Source: Bacillota bacterium
GTDB lineage: Bacteria; Bacillota; Dethiobacteria; Dethiobacterales; Dethiobacteraceae
Assembly (NCBI GenBank): GCA_012800795.1
Contig: JAAZIQ010000041.1
Span: 1 to 39,218, forward strand
Length of the DNA stretch: 39,218 nt
Reading direction: 5' to 3'
The stretch's first letter is position 1. Each line of letters begins with the position of its first letter. Shown here in pieces: positions 17,825-25,004 of the stretch. The notes under the pieces were generated by a model. It searched no databases. It saw only the letters and a program-made list of their open reading frames with translations, and had not been told where the DNA came from. The position numbers and the translations under genes are program-made.

Positions 17825-18880
17825 ATGAAAATTGGCATTATTGGCCCGTCATTGGCCGGAAAATCAACATTATTTCAATTGTTAACAGGAGCAACCTCCG
17901 GTCATGGCGGTAAAAACGGAATACCACAAGGGGCGGCCAAAGTACCCGATGATCGCATAGATAAACTAGCCGCTATTTTTAACCCGAAAAAAACAATTCA
18001 TGCCACAGTAGAATTTGCCGATTTCCCCGCTTTAGGACATGGCGGAGAGTTGAGCGGTGAAACTGCCGGCAGGCTCAAAGCATTGGATGCCTTGACAGTA
18101 GTGGTACGAGCCCACCGGGATCCGGCCGTCGCCTGGCCGCAAGAACCCATAAACCCTGATGAAGCTTTTGCTAATTTTCTGCAGGAAATGATTCTAACAG
18201 ATTTAGTTCAGGTGGAAAAATTACTTTCCCGTAATAAAGATAAAAAACGAACTGCCGCAGAAGAAAAAGTATTAAAAGATTGCCAGTCGTTATTAGAAGA
18301 TATGAAACCCATTTCTGCCGTCCATTGGAATGAAGAAGCCTTATCCATTCTACGCAATTATGCTTTTCTATCTTCCCGGCCTGTCCTTGTCGCCGTAAAT
18401 GTCGATGAAGAACAGCTGCAGATGCATTCCTATACCGGCAAAGAACGGTTAATAGCCCAATGTCAGGATGCCGGTTATCCGCTTATTGAATTTTGTGGTA
18501 CGCTGGAAATGGAAATTAAGCAAATGGAAGTAGAGGAACAGGAACTATTTATGGCCGAATATGGGCTTAAACAATCGGGCATCTCCCGTTTAGCAGCTGC
18601 GGCTTATCAGTTATTAAATCTTATCTCATTCTTTACTGTGGGTGAAGATGAAGTGCGGGCCTGGACCATTAAAGCCGGCACCACGGCAAAAAAAGCGGCA
18701 GGGAAAATCCACACCGATATGGAACGTGGTTTTATCCGCGCCGAAGTTATAAATTATGATGAATTTATGGCTTTAGATGCCTCATTTAAAACAGCTCGGG
18801 AATTAGGTAAGTTGAGACTGGAAGGTAAAGACTACCTTGTTGCCGATGGCGATATTATTAATTTTCGCTTTAATGTCTAG
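17825..18880 (+). CDS. YchF-like P-loop GTPase/ATPase with TGS domain
   Basis: A 351-residue relative of the translation-associated ATPase YchF (about 365 aa). It has a P-loop GPSLAGKST (7-15) and NVDE (near 193) in the place of NKxD. The C-terminal TGS-like domain closely follows YchF: FFTVGEDEVRAWTIKAGTTAKKAAGKIHTD, then RGFIRAEVINYDEF, ending in GDIINFRFNV. The N-terminal part is divergent: the family P-loop GLPNVGKST is changed, and the DIAGLVKGAS switch region is replaced by DFPALGHGG (66-74). It is probably a paralogue, not the housekeeping copy. The ATG at 17825 is preceded by GAGGTGG. It lies divergent to the AOR-like gene and upstream of the acyl-CoA synthetase. Confidence 0.88.
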   Translation: MKIGIIGPSLAGKSTLFQLLTGATSGHGGKNGIPQGAAKVPDDRIDKLAAIFNPKKTIHATVEFADFPALGHGGELSGETAGRLKALDALTVVVRAHRDPAVAWPQEPINPDEAFANFLQEMILTDLVQVEKLLSRNKDKKRTAAEEKVLKDCQSLLEDMKPISAVHWNEEALSILRNYAFLSSRPVLVAVNVDEEQLQMHSYTGKERLIAQCQDAGYPLIEFCGTLEMEIKQMEVEEQELFMAEYGLKQSGISRLAAAAYQLLNLISFFTVGEDEVRAWTIKAGTTAKKAAGKIHTDMERGFIRAEVINYDEFMALDASFKTARELGKLRLEGKDYLVADGDIINFRFNV

Positions 18881-18891
18881 CCCAGTTTAAT

Positions 18892-18917
18892 GAAGCAGGG
18901 AGATATTGCTCTGCTTC
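18892..18917 (+). terminator. probable terminator of the YchF-like gene
   Basis: A 7-bp GAAGCAG/CTGCTTC stem lies 11 nt past the stop, followed by an interrupted AT-rich tract (TAATTTATTTAAT). It lacks a clean T-run. The remaining ~130 bases to the next promoter contain no gene that I can see. Confidence 0.5.
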
Positions 18918-19067
18918 TAATTTATTTAATATCCGCAAGATAAATGAATCTTTTAGCATATTTCCCCCCTGCTTATTTCACACTAAATACTAGCCAGTTT
19001 AAGCAAAAATGAGAAATCTTATAGAATCTTCTAACAAGACTGAAATATGACTATCTTTACCATGTTA

Positions 19068-19096
19068 TTGCAATAAAATCATTCTCTTGTTACAAT
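19068..19096 (+). promoter_or_regulatory. sigma-A promoter of the acyl-CoA synthetase unit
   Basis: TTGCAA (19068-19073) and TACAAT (19091-19096) are spaced by 17 bp. The -10 lies inside GTTACAAT (19089-19096), which is repeated inverted as ATTGTAAC at 19123-19130, so a regulator or leader hairpin may act here. Confidence 0.7.
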
Positions 19097-19148
19097 ATAA
19101 GCGAGCTGTTATTTTTTTCACAATTGTAACTAGAAGGGTTGTGATTTC

Positions 19149-21269
19149 ATGAGTGATTTAAAACTTCTTTTTAGCCCGCGTTCTATAGCTGTAATAGGTG
19201 CTTCAAAAAAAGAAGGAAAGATTGGACATTCTATTATGGCTAATTTGCGGGAGAGCGGTTTTACCGGCCAGGTCTACCCCATTAACCTTAAAGAAAAAGA
19301 AATACTCGGATTTAAATGTTATCCTTCCATTAAAGAGGTTCCTGAAGCTGTAGACGTGGCGGTAATTGCTGTTCCTGCTGAGCTCTCCGTTAATGTTGCA
19401 CAAGAATGCGGAGAAGCAGGAGTAAAATTTTTAGTTGTAATTACAGCCGGATTTAAGGAAGTAGGCGAAGAAGGATTAAAACGTGAGCAGGAACTTGTGC
19501 GAATTTGTAAAAAATACAATATGCGCATGGTTGGCCCAAATGTTGTTGGCATATTGGATACCCATACACCATTTAATGCTTCTTTTACTCCCGGAGCTCC
19601 ACCACAAGGTAAAATTGCTTTCATCTCACAAAGTGGAGCAATGTTGTTGGCAATCCTTGATTGGAGCCGAAGTGTAAATTTAGGTTTTTCACGCATGATT
19701 TCCATGGGAAATAAAGCCGATTTAAATGAAGTGGATTTTATCTGGGCAGCCAGTGAAGATCCCCAAACAAGTGTTATCCTATGTTATTTAGAAGACGTTA
19801 CCGACGGAGAACGTTTTCTTGAAGTGGTCCGTGAAGCCAGCAAACGCAAACCTATCATTATACTAAAAGCAGGAACTTCACAGGCCGGTGCTCGCGCTGC
19901 TTCTTCCCATACAGGCGCTTTAGCAGGCAGCAATATTGCCTATGATACAGCTTTCCGCCAATGCGGAGTGCTGCGTGCCGAAAATATGGCAGACTTATTT
20001 GACTTAGCTATTGCATTTGTTAATCAGCCCATTCCTAAGGGCAAAAATATCGCCATTATCACTAACTCCGGAGGGCCCGGCATTATAGCCACTGACAGCG
20101 TTGAACGAGAAAATCTGGAAATGGCTAAATTTAGTAAAGAAACCACTTCCACTTTACGCGATCACTTGCCCCCTGAAGCAAGTGTCTATAATCCCGTAGA
20201 CGTTTTAGGAGATGCACCTGCAGATCGCTATCGTACAGCCCTTGAAGCCGTTTTAGCGGATGAAAGCACTCAAAGTGCTTTAGTCTTACTTTCCCCCACT
20301 GCCGTAACTGAACCTGTAAAAACTGCAGAATTATTAGTAGAGATGCGGCAAAAATATGCCGAAAAACCATTATTTGCTTCATACATGGGCGGCGAAACTT
20401 TAGTAGAAGGAAGTACTTTACTTACGCAGCACGGAATACCTACATATACATTTCCGGAACCTGCTTTAAAAGCAATCTCAGGTATGGTAAAATATTCAAA
20501 AATGCGTAAAGCATTACATGAAGCCAAAGCTATTGAATCTCTCACAGAAGCTAGCCGCCAAGAAGTAAAAGCAACTTTTTATGATGTGTTGCGTGATAAG
20601 CGCCTAGTTTTATTAGGTAATGAAACAACAAGGGTTGCTGAAGCATATGGCATTCCTGTCGCTCCCATTTACTTGGTTAACAGTCCGGAAGAAGCTGTGG
20701 AAAGAGCCGAAGCAATGGGTTATCCTGTTGTTTTAAAAATAGCTTCACCCAAAATTATTCATAAAACTGATGTGGGCGGCGTAAAAGTAGGTCTGGAATC
20801 TGCTCAAGAAGTTAGAAATGCTTATTTGGAAATTATGGAAAGTGTCAACCGTCTAATGCCCGGAGCTCCTATTTACGGCATTGAAGTACAAAAAATGATG
20901 CCGAAAGGTAATGAATTGATAATCGGTATGACACGAGATTTACAGTTTGGCCCGCTAATTGCTTTCGGTATGGGTGGAATTTATGTTAACTTACTAAAAG
21001 ATGTTTCCTTCAGACTGGCCAAAGGTCTTACCGTACAAGACATTGAACAAATGATTACAGAAACAAAAGCTTATACCTTGCTCCGGGGTTACCGCGGCAG
21101 CACTCCTTCAGATATACCATCCATAGTAAAGACAATAGCCCGTGTGGCACAACTCTCCCTCGACTTTCCGGAGATTGCTGAGATGGATTTAAACCCAGTA
21201 ATTGCTTATCCTGACGGAGCTGTAGCACTTGATGTCAAAATCACCATCTCTTATGATAAACTCAAATAG
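19149..21269 (+). CDS. ADP-forming acetyl/acyl-CoA synthetase, fused alpha-beta
   Basis: Interconverts acyl-CoA + ADP + phosphate with acid + ATP, so it can make ATP at the end of amino-acid or sugar fermentation. The 706-residue protein is a fusion of both subunits. From the N-terminus come a CoA-binding domain (SPRSIAVIGAS), ligase domains with the phospho-histidine motif ASSHTGALAG (His254), then an ATP-grasp beta domain from about 490 (AYGIPVAPIYLV, GYPVVLKIASPKIIHKTDVGG) ending in EMDLNPVI. The His254 motif separates it from plain CoA ligases. The ATG at 19149 is preceded by AAGGG about 10 nt upstream. The DRTGG gene follows 13 nt after the stop. Acyl specificity (acetyl, indolepyruvate-derived or other) cannot be told. 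Confidence 0.93.
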   Translation: MSDLKLLFSPRSIAVIGASKKEGKIGHSIMANLRESGFTGQVYPINLKEKEILGFKCYPSIKEVPEAVDVAVIAVPAELSVNVAQECGEAGVKFLVVITAGFKEVGEEGLKREQELVRICKKYNMRMVGPNVVGILDTHTPFNASFTPGAPPQGKIAFISQSGAMLLAILDWSRSVNLGFSRMISMGNKADLNEVDFIWAASEDPQTSVILCYLEDVTDGERFLEVVREASKRKPIIILKAGTSQAGARAASSHTGALAGSNIAYDTAFRQCGVLRAENMADLFDLAIAFVNQPIPKGKNIAIITNSGGPGIIATDSVERENLEMAKFSKETTSTLRDHLPPEASVYNPVDVLGDAPADRYRTALEAVLADESTQSALVLLSPTAVTEPVKTAELLVEMRQKYAEKPLFASYMGGETLVEGSTLLTQHGIPTYTFPEPALKAISGMVKYSKMRKALHEAKAIESLTEASRQEVKATFYDVLRDKRLVLLGNETTRVAEAYGIPVAPIYLVNSPEEAVERAEAMGYPVVLKIASPKIIHKTDVGGVKVGLESAQEVRNAYLEIMESVNRLMPGAPIYGIEVQKMMPKGNELIIGMTRDLQFGPLIAFGMGGIYVNLLKDVSFRLAKGLTVQDIEQMITETKAYTLLRGYRGSTPSDIPSIVKTIARVAQLSLDFPEIAEMDLNPVIAYPDGAVALDVKITISYDKLK

Positions 21270-21282
21270 AAAGGGTGAAAAT

Positions 21283-22347
21283 ATGAAAAGTATTTTTATT
21301 GGCGGCATGGCCGGCAGTGGTAAAACGGCCATTGCTTTAGGCTTGGCGCTAAAATTGCGTGAGCAAGGAATTAAAGTAAGCTACTTTAAGCCACTTGATC
21401 CTACAAAAGGCACACGCGAAAAAACAGATGATGATGTTGTCTTACTGAAGGAAGTACTGGATTTGCCCTACGATGACTCCATCCTTTCACCTGTCCAGAC
21501 CAGCCCTTCGCATCTTTCCTGGGAAACAAACCAAGCCACAAATAATTATGCAGAAAAAATTAAAAATGCTTATGAGCAAGTGGCAAAGGATGCTGATGTG
21601 GTAATCGTTGATGGTTCCCTCTCTCCCTATACCGCAGCCAGCCTAGGGCTAGATGCCATCAGTTTGGCTAAAATGCTAAACAGTGCGTTTATTTATGTCA
21701 TACCTTTAGAAGATGACTACAGCCTTGATAAAACCATTTTCTATAATGATTATTTCCGGCTTTCCGGCATAAATTTCCTTGGCAACATTTTTAATAATGT
21801 CGACAGAACACTACTGGATAAAACAAGAGGCATTTACACACCTTTATTGGAAAAACTCGGCCATCCCGTTTTAGGAGTAATTCCACAAAAAGTTGAAATT
21901 GCCGCACCTACTGTACGCGAATATTATGAAGCTTTGGGCGGAAAACTGCTAACTTCCTCTGAAAACGGCATGTCACGCCTGGTGGAAGAAGTAGTAGTAG
22001 GATCTATGACCATTGAAGGGGCATTAGGCTACCTACGGCGTGCTCAAAATAAAGCTGTCATTACCGGTGGGGATCGTTCCGACATGGCTATAACAGCCTT
22101 AGAAACAAACACCTCTGTTTTAATCCTTACGGGCGGCCTTTATCCTGATGTTAGCGTTATATCAAAAGCTGCTGAAAAAGATGTGCCCATCATTCTTGTC
22201 CACTATGATACTTACACGGCAATTGAGAAGATGCATGAGGTGTCCCGCCGCATACTCCCCAGTGATACCAAAGCGGTAAAAATTGCCTTGGAAAACATTG
22301 AAAAACACTGCAACTGGGAAGCAGTTGTTGATTACTGCCGTAATTAG
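21283..22347 (+). CDS. DRTGG-domain P-loop protein (phosphotransacetylase N-terminal-like)
   Basis: A 354-residue protein resembling the N-terminal half of long phosphotransacetylases: a dethiobiotin-synthetase-like P-loop domain (GGMAGSGKT, residues 7-15; VIVDG) followed by a DRTGG domain whose motif here reads ITGGDRSDMA. The catalytic phosphotransacetylase domain is absent. In many archaea and Clostridia this protein is encoded next to ADP-forming acyl-CoA synthetase, and a sensing or regulatory role is usually assumed; that is inference. The ATG at 21283 follows AAAGGGTGA. Upstream in-frame starts would overlap the synthetase gene and lack a ribosome binding site. It ends at a strong palindromic terminator. 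Confidence 0.87.
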   Translation: MKSIFIGGMAGSGKTAIALGLALKLREQGIKVSYFKPLDPTKGTREKTDDDVVLLKEVLDLPYDDSILSPVQTSPSHLSWETNQATNNYAEKIKNAYEQVAKDADVVIVDGSLSPYTAASLGLDAISLAKMLNSAFIYVIPLEDDYSLDKTIFYNDYFRLSGINFLGNIFNNVDRTLLDKTRGIYTPLLEKLGHPVLGVIPQKVEIAAPTVREYYEALGGKLLTSSENGMSRLVEEVVVGSMTIEGALGYLRRAQNKAVITGGDRSDMAITALETNTSVLILTGGLYPDVSVISKAAEKDVPIILVHYDTYTAIEKMHEVSRRILPSDTKAVKIALENIEKHCNWEAVVDYCRN

Positions 22348-22350
22348 AGC

Positions 22351-22384
22351 AAAAGAGGCGAAGCTTTAAAGCTTCGCCTCTTTT
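22351..22384. terminator. perfect 34-nt palindromic bidirectional terminator
   Basis: Each half is 17 bases, AAAAGAGGCGAAGCTTT and its exact reverse complement, so both strands read a stem with A-rich start and T-rich end. It serves the DRTGG gene (plus) and endonuclease IV (minus). The nfo stop codon (complement of 22383-22385) lies in the edge of the stem. Confidence 0.93.
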
Positions 22385-23228
22385 ATTCCTGTTCCTCCAC
22401 CCAGCTACGCAACAAAGATATTTCTTCCCCATACTCCCGATAATCATCTACAGGTGTCTCTAAAATCAAAGGTAACTTCCTAATGAATGGATGAGTAATA
22501 AAATTTAAAACTCCTTCCTTGCCCAAATAGCCTTTCCCTATCTTGGCATGCCTGTCTTTATGCGAACCTGGGGGAAATCTAGAATCATTCAAGTGTACAA
22601 TCTTTACTTTCTCCAAGCCTATTGTATTTTGCAAATCCTCAATTAACTTATCAACTTCTTCCGGCTGCCTAAAATCATACCCCGCACCCGTTAGGTGACA
22701 GCTATCGAGACAAACTCCCAAATTTTGTGGATTATTAAGTCTGTCCATTATCTCGGCAATTTCAGACAAACTACCAATTTCAGTACCCTGTCCTGCCATG
22801 GTTTCTAAAAGCAGCATTGTCTGGCCGCAATAAGGAAGAAAAGCTTCTTTCAAACAAGCAATGATGCGCTCTATACCTTCACTTACTCCTGCTCCCGTAT
22901 GTGAACCGGGGTGAATAACTAAATACTCAATACCCGCCGCATCCATGCGCTGTAAATCTTCTGACACCACCATTTTAGCAAAAGCATATGAGCGTTCTGA
23001 TTGCGAAGCCATATTTACCGTATAAGGCAGGTGCCCGACAATATGCCGTAAATCATACTTTTGCCGCAATGACTGCCATGCTGAAATTTCTTTTTCCTCA
23101 ATTTTTCGCGCAGCACCACCGCGGGGATTCCGGGTAAAAAATTGAAAAGTATTTGCCCCTATTTCCATGGCAGTTTCTGCAGCTTTATCAAAACCCTTGG
23201 AAATAGACAGATGAGAACCCAGTCGCAT
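22383..23228 (-). CDS. nfo: deoxyribonuclease IV (AP endonuclease)
   Basis: Cuts DNA 5' to abasic sites in base-excision repair. The 281-residue protein shows the endonuclease IV zinc-site motifs in order: GSHLSISKG near the start, HLPYTVNMAS, VIHPGSHTGAG, LLLETMAGQGTEIG, CLDSCHLTGAGYD, HLNDSRFPPGSHKDRHAKIGKG, and LILETP at the end. Length matches E. coli Nfo. I chose the ATG at 23228, which has GGAGGG about 5 nt upstream, over a GTG at 23249. It lies 65 nt after the HD-GYP gene on the same strand and could share its transcript. Confidence 0.95.
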   Translation of the reverse strand: MRLGSHLSISKGFDKAAETAMEIGANTFQFFTRNPRGGAARKIEEKEISAWQSLRQKYDLRHIVGHLPYTVNMASQSERSYAFAKMVVSEDLQRMDAAGIEYLVIHPGSHTGAGVSEGIERIIACLKEAFLPYCGQTMLLLETMAGQGTEIGSLSEIAEIMDRLNNPQNLGVCLDSCHLTGAGYDFRQPEEVDKLIEDLQNTIGLEKVKIVHLNDSRFPPGSHKDRHAKIGKGYLGKEGVLNFITHPFIRKLPLILETPVDDYREYGEEISLLRSWVEEQE

Positions 23229-23293
23229 TTTACCCTCCAAAATTTTCACATTAATATACCGTAGAAAATAAAAAGACTTTGGTCAAGTAAAAA

Positions 23294-24409
23294 TTACTCA
23301 TTTTTTGGGTACAAGGGAAATAGTTCTTCCTTTTTCTCCTCACTTAAAACTTCCTCTACAAATATAGACTGCTCAACAGCTAAATCTATTTCAAATTCAT
23401 TTTTATAGGGTTCCTTCCCCTCAGCCCAATATACTCTTACAGTTGGGCTGAATGTTTTTCCCACCTTATTTTTTACAACTAAACCTATGTCACCATTGCT
23501 TAACCGTAAAGCAGTTCCTACCGGATAAGCCGGAACATGTTCAAAAAAAGTCTGCAAAAAAACAGGATCATAAGCATGGTTGCCGCTGTATTTCAATAGA
23601 GATAAGACCTGGTGAGGCTGCAAAGCCGCACGGTAAGGTCGATCAGAAGTTAGGGCATCGTAAACATCAACAATCATTACCAGACGTGCACTTTCATTAA
23701 TCTGGTGGTGCAGCAGCTGATGAGGATAACCTGAACCGTCGCAGCGCTCATGGTGCTGTAAAACAATTTTCAGGCTATCATCGGCCAAATCCCGCTGCCT
23801 ACAACTCAATATGTCTGCACCAAGAACAGGATGCATTTTAATAATTGCAAATTCCTCATTTGTTAGACAGCCTTCTTTCATGAGAATCCTCTTGTCAATT
23901 TTTGTTTTTCCCAAGTCGTGCAGTAAGGCTCCCACTGCAATATCCTGCAAACGTGAACGCGTATAACGCAGATTGCTGGCAATTAATAACGAGAGGATAC
24001 AAACATTGACGGAATGATTAAATGTATACTCATCCGTGCTTAATATATCCGCCAAATTATACATAACATCTTTATTGTCTAGTACTTCTTCGACCAACCG
24101 ATTAACAACTTTAAGAAAATTGTTATCAACAATAGGTCCTTGTTTTCCCTGCTTGATGTTGGTAAGAACATTTTTCACCAACTTGTTTGCCTGTAAGCGA
24201 GCCTGATCAGAAACAATTTCCTCATTTTGAGCATCACTTAAAAAAGGGTCTAAAACATATACAAAATTTATCTTTGAGCGCAGCAGGCTGGAAATATATT
24301 GACTGGTTAATGTTACTCCTGCCCGTAGCCACAATTGCCCATTGGGGCCATATACTGATTTAGCCAGAATCATCCCTGGCTTAAGTTTGCAAACGTATAT
24401 TTTCCTCAT
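23294..24409 (-). CDS. HD-GYP domain protein (probable cyclic-di-GMP phosphodiesterase)
   Basis: Predicted to hydrolyse cyclic di-GMP. The 371-residue protein has an N-terminal region of about 120 residues starting CKLKPGMILAKSVYGPNGQLWLRAGV, common in clostridial HD-GYP proteins and without a membrane segment. The HD-GYP domain follows, with HDLGK (164-168), QHHERCDGSGYP (218-229) and DVYDALTSDRPYR (248-260). All metal-ligand histidines and the GYP signature are present. A short C-terminal beta domain ends the protein. The ATG at 24409 has AGGGGA upstream. A 6-residue reading frame with its own strong ribosome binding site ends exactly over this start (TAATG). Confidence 0.92.
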   Translation of the reverse strand: MRKIYVCKLKPGMILAKSVYGPNGQLWLRAGVTLTSQYISSLLRSKINFVYVLDPFLSDAQNEEIVSDQARLQANKLVKNVLTNIKQGKQGPIVDNNFLKVVNRLVEEVLDNKDVMYNLADILSTDEYTFNHSVNVCILSLLIASNLRYTRSRLQDIAVGALLHDLGKTKIDKRILMKEGCLTNEEFAIIKMHPVLGADILSCRQRDLADDSLKIVLQHHERCDGSGYPHQLLHHQINESARLVMIVDVYDALTSDRPYRAALQPHQVLSLLKYSGNHAYDPVFLQTFFEHVPAYPVGTALRLSNGDIGLVVKNKVGKTFSPTVRVYWAEGKEPYKNEFEIDLAVEQSIFVEEVLSEEKKEELFPLYPKNE

Positions 24410-24429
24410 TATTTTCCCCTATTGAACAT
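24409..24429 (-). other. possible 6-residue leader ORF overlapping the HD-GYP start
   Basis: On the minus strand GGAAGGAG is followed about 8 nt later by ATG-TTC-AAT-AGG-GGA-AAA-TAA (MFNRGK). Its stop shares bases with the HD-GYP start as TAATG. The layout would allow translational coupling; chance occurrence is not excluded. Confidence 0.3.
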
Positions 24430-24501
24430 ATTTCTTGCTCCTTCCCAAAATTTCGACTATTTTTTTTAAATTCCTCCTTTTTATCCGCTATTATTAATAA
24501 T

Positions 24502-24550
24502 CAAAAGAAAAATAGTCAGTAACCGTATGGTTCTGACTATTTTTCTTTTG
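24502..24550 (-). terminator. long hairpin terminator downstream of the SASP gene
   Basis: A perfect 18-bp stem (24502-24519 with 24533-24550), capped by a further AACC/GGTT stem, lies 28 nt past the SASP stop. Its 3' arm on the minus strand is U-rich (TATTTTTCTTTTG). Confidence 0.75.
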
Positions 24551-24577
24551 TTCTGAATTTCGGGGCTTGCTCTTCTT

Positions 24578-24787
24578 CTATTTATCTGATGAAATTAAAG
24601 GATTTTTCCGCAGACGCTTTGCCATTATCCCGCCTATTCTCCCCGTTTCCCGGGCCGTTAAGTTTTCCCAACCTTTCTCTTTAACTTTTTCAGCAAGCCC
24701 TAACTCCTCCGCAATCTCCATCTTCATTTGCTCCAATGCTAGTTCCTCTGGTGTCATCTTTTCCGGTTTTTTCTTATACCTGGCCAT
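24578..24787 (-). CDS. small acid-soluble spore protein, alpha/beta type
   Basis: A DNA-coating spore protein made in the forespore. The 69-residue sequence has both SASP signatures: ALEQMKMEIAEELGL (17-31), which includes the germination-protease site (cleavage expected after Glu24), and LTARETGRIGGIMAKRL (43-59). The N-terminus is lysine-rich and longer than in the major alpha/beta proteins, and Gly-Gly-Ile-Met replaces the usual GGEMV, so it is closer to minor or SspF-like members. The ATG has a perfect AGGAGG 5 nt upstream. A possible sigma-G promoter lies about 50 bp upstream. Its presence indicates an endospore-forming host. Confidence 0.88.
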   Translation of the reverse strand: MARYKKKPEKMTPEELALEQMKMEIAEELGLAEKVKEKGWENLTARETGRIGGIMAKRLRKNPLISSDK

Positions 24788-24836
24788 AGCTACCTCCTTG
24801 CCAAATTGAGCTGGCTCTCAATGTCACAATTAACAA

Positions 24837-24866
24837 TAGTTTGACCTATTTGAGGAGAGATATGCT
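24837..24866 (-). promoter_or_regulatory. possible sigma-G (forespore) promoter of the SASP gene
   Basis: On the minus strand AGCATA (complement of 24861-24866) and CAAACTA (complement of 24837-24843) are spaced by 17 bp. They resemble the sigma-G pattern (about TGNATA, then CATACTA). The match is partial. Confidence 0.35.
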
Positions 24867-25004
24867 TCTAAATCTATAGCAGCAAAAGTAACTTTATCTT
24901 TTTGTAGTATAATTTAAAAGGAAATAAAGAAATCTTTGCGAATATAAATGCAATGTCTGTCTCTTCCACCCTTTCTAGTTTAATTTACCGCAGAGGAGGA
25001 AAAA

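Noticed and set aside
19097-19148. Rex (redox) operator upstream of the acyl-CoA synthetase
   Set aside because: The inverted repeats here do not match the TTGTTAA-N4-TTAACAA pattern in sequence or spacing.
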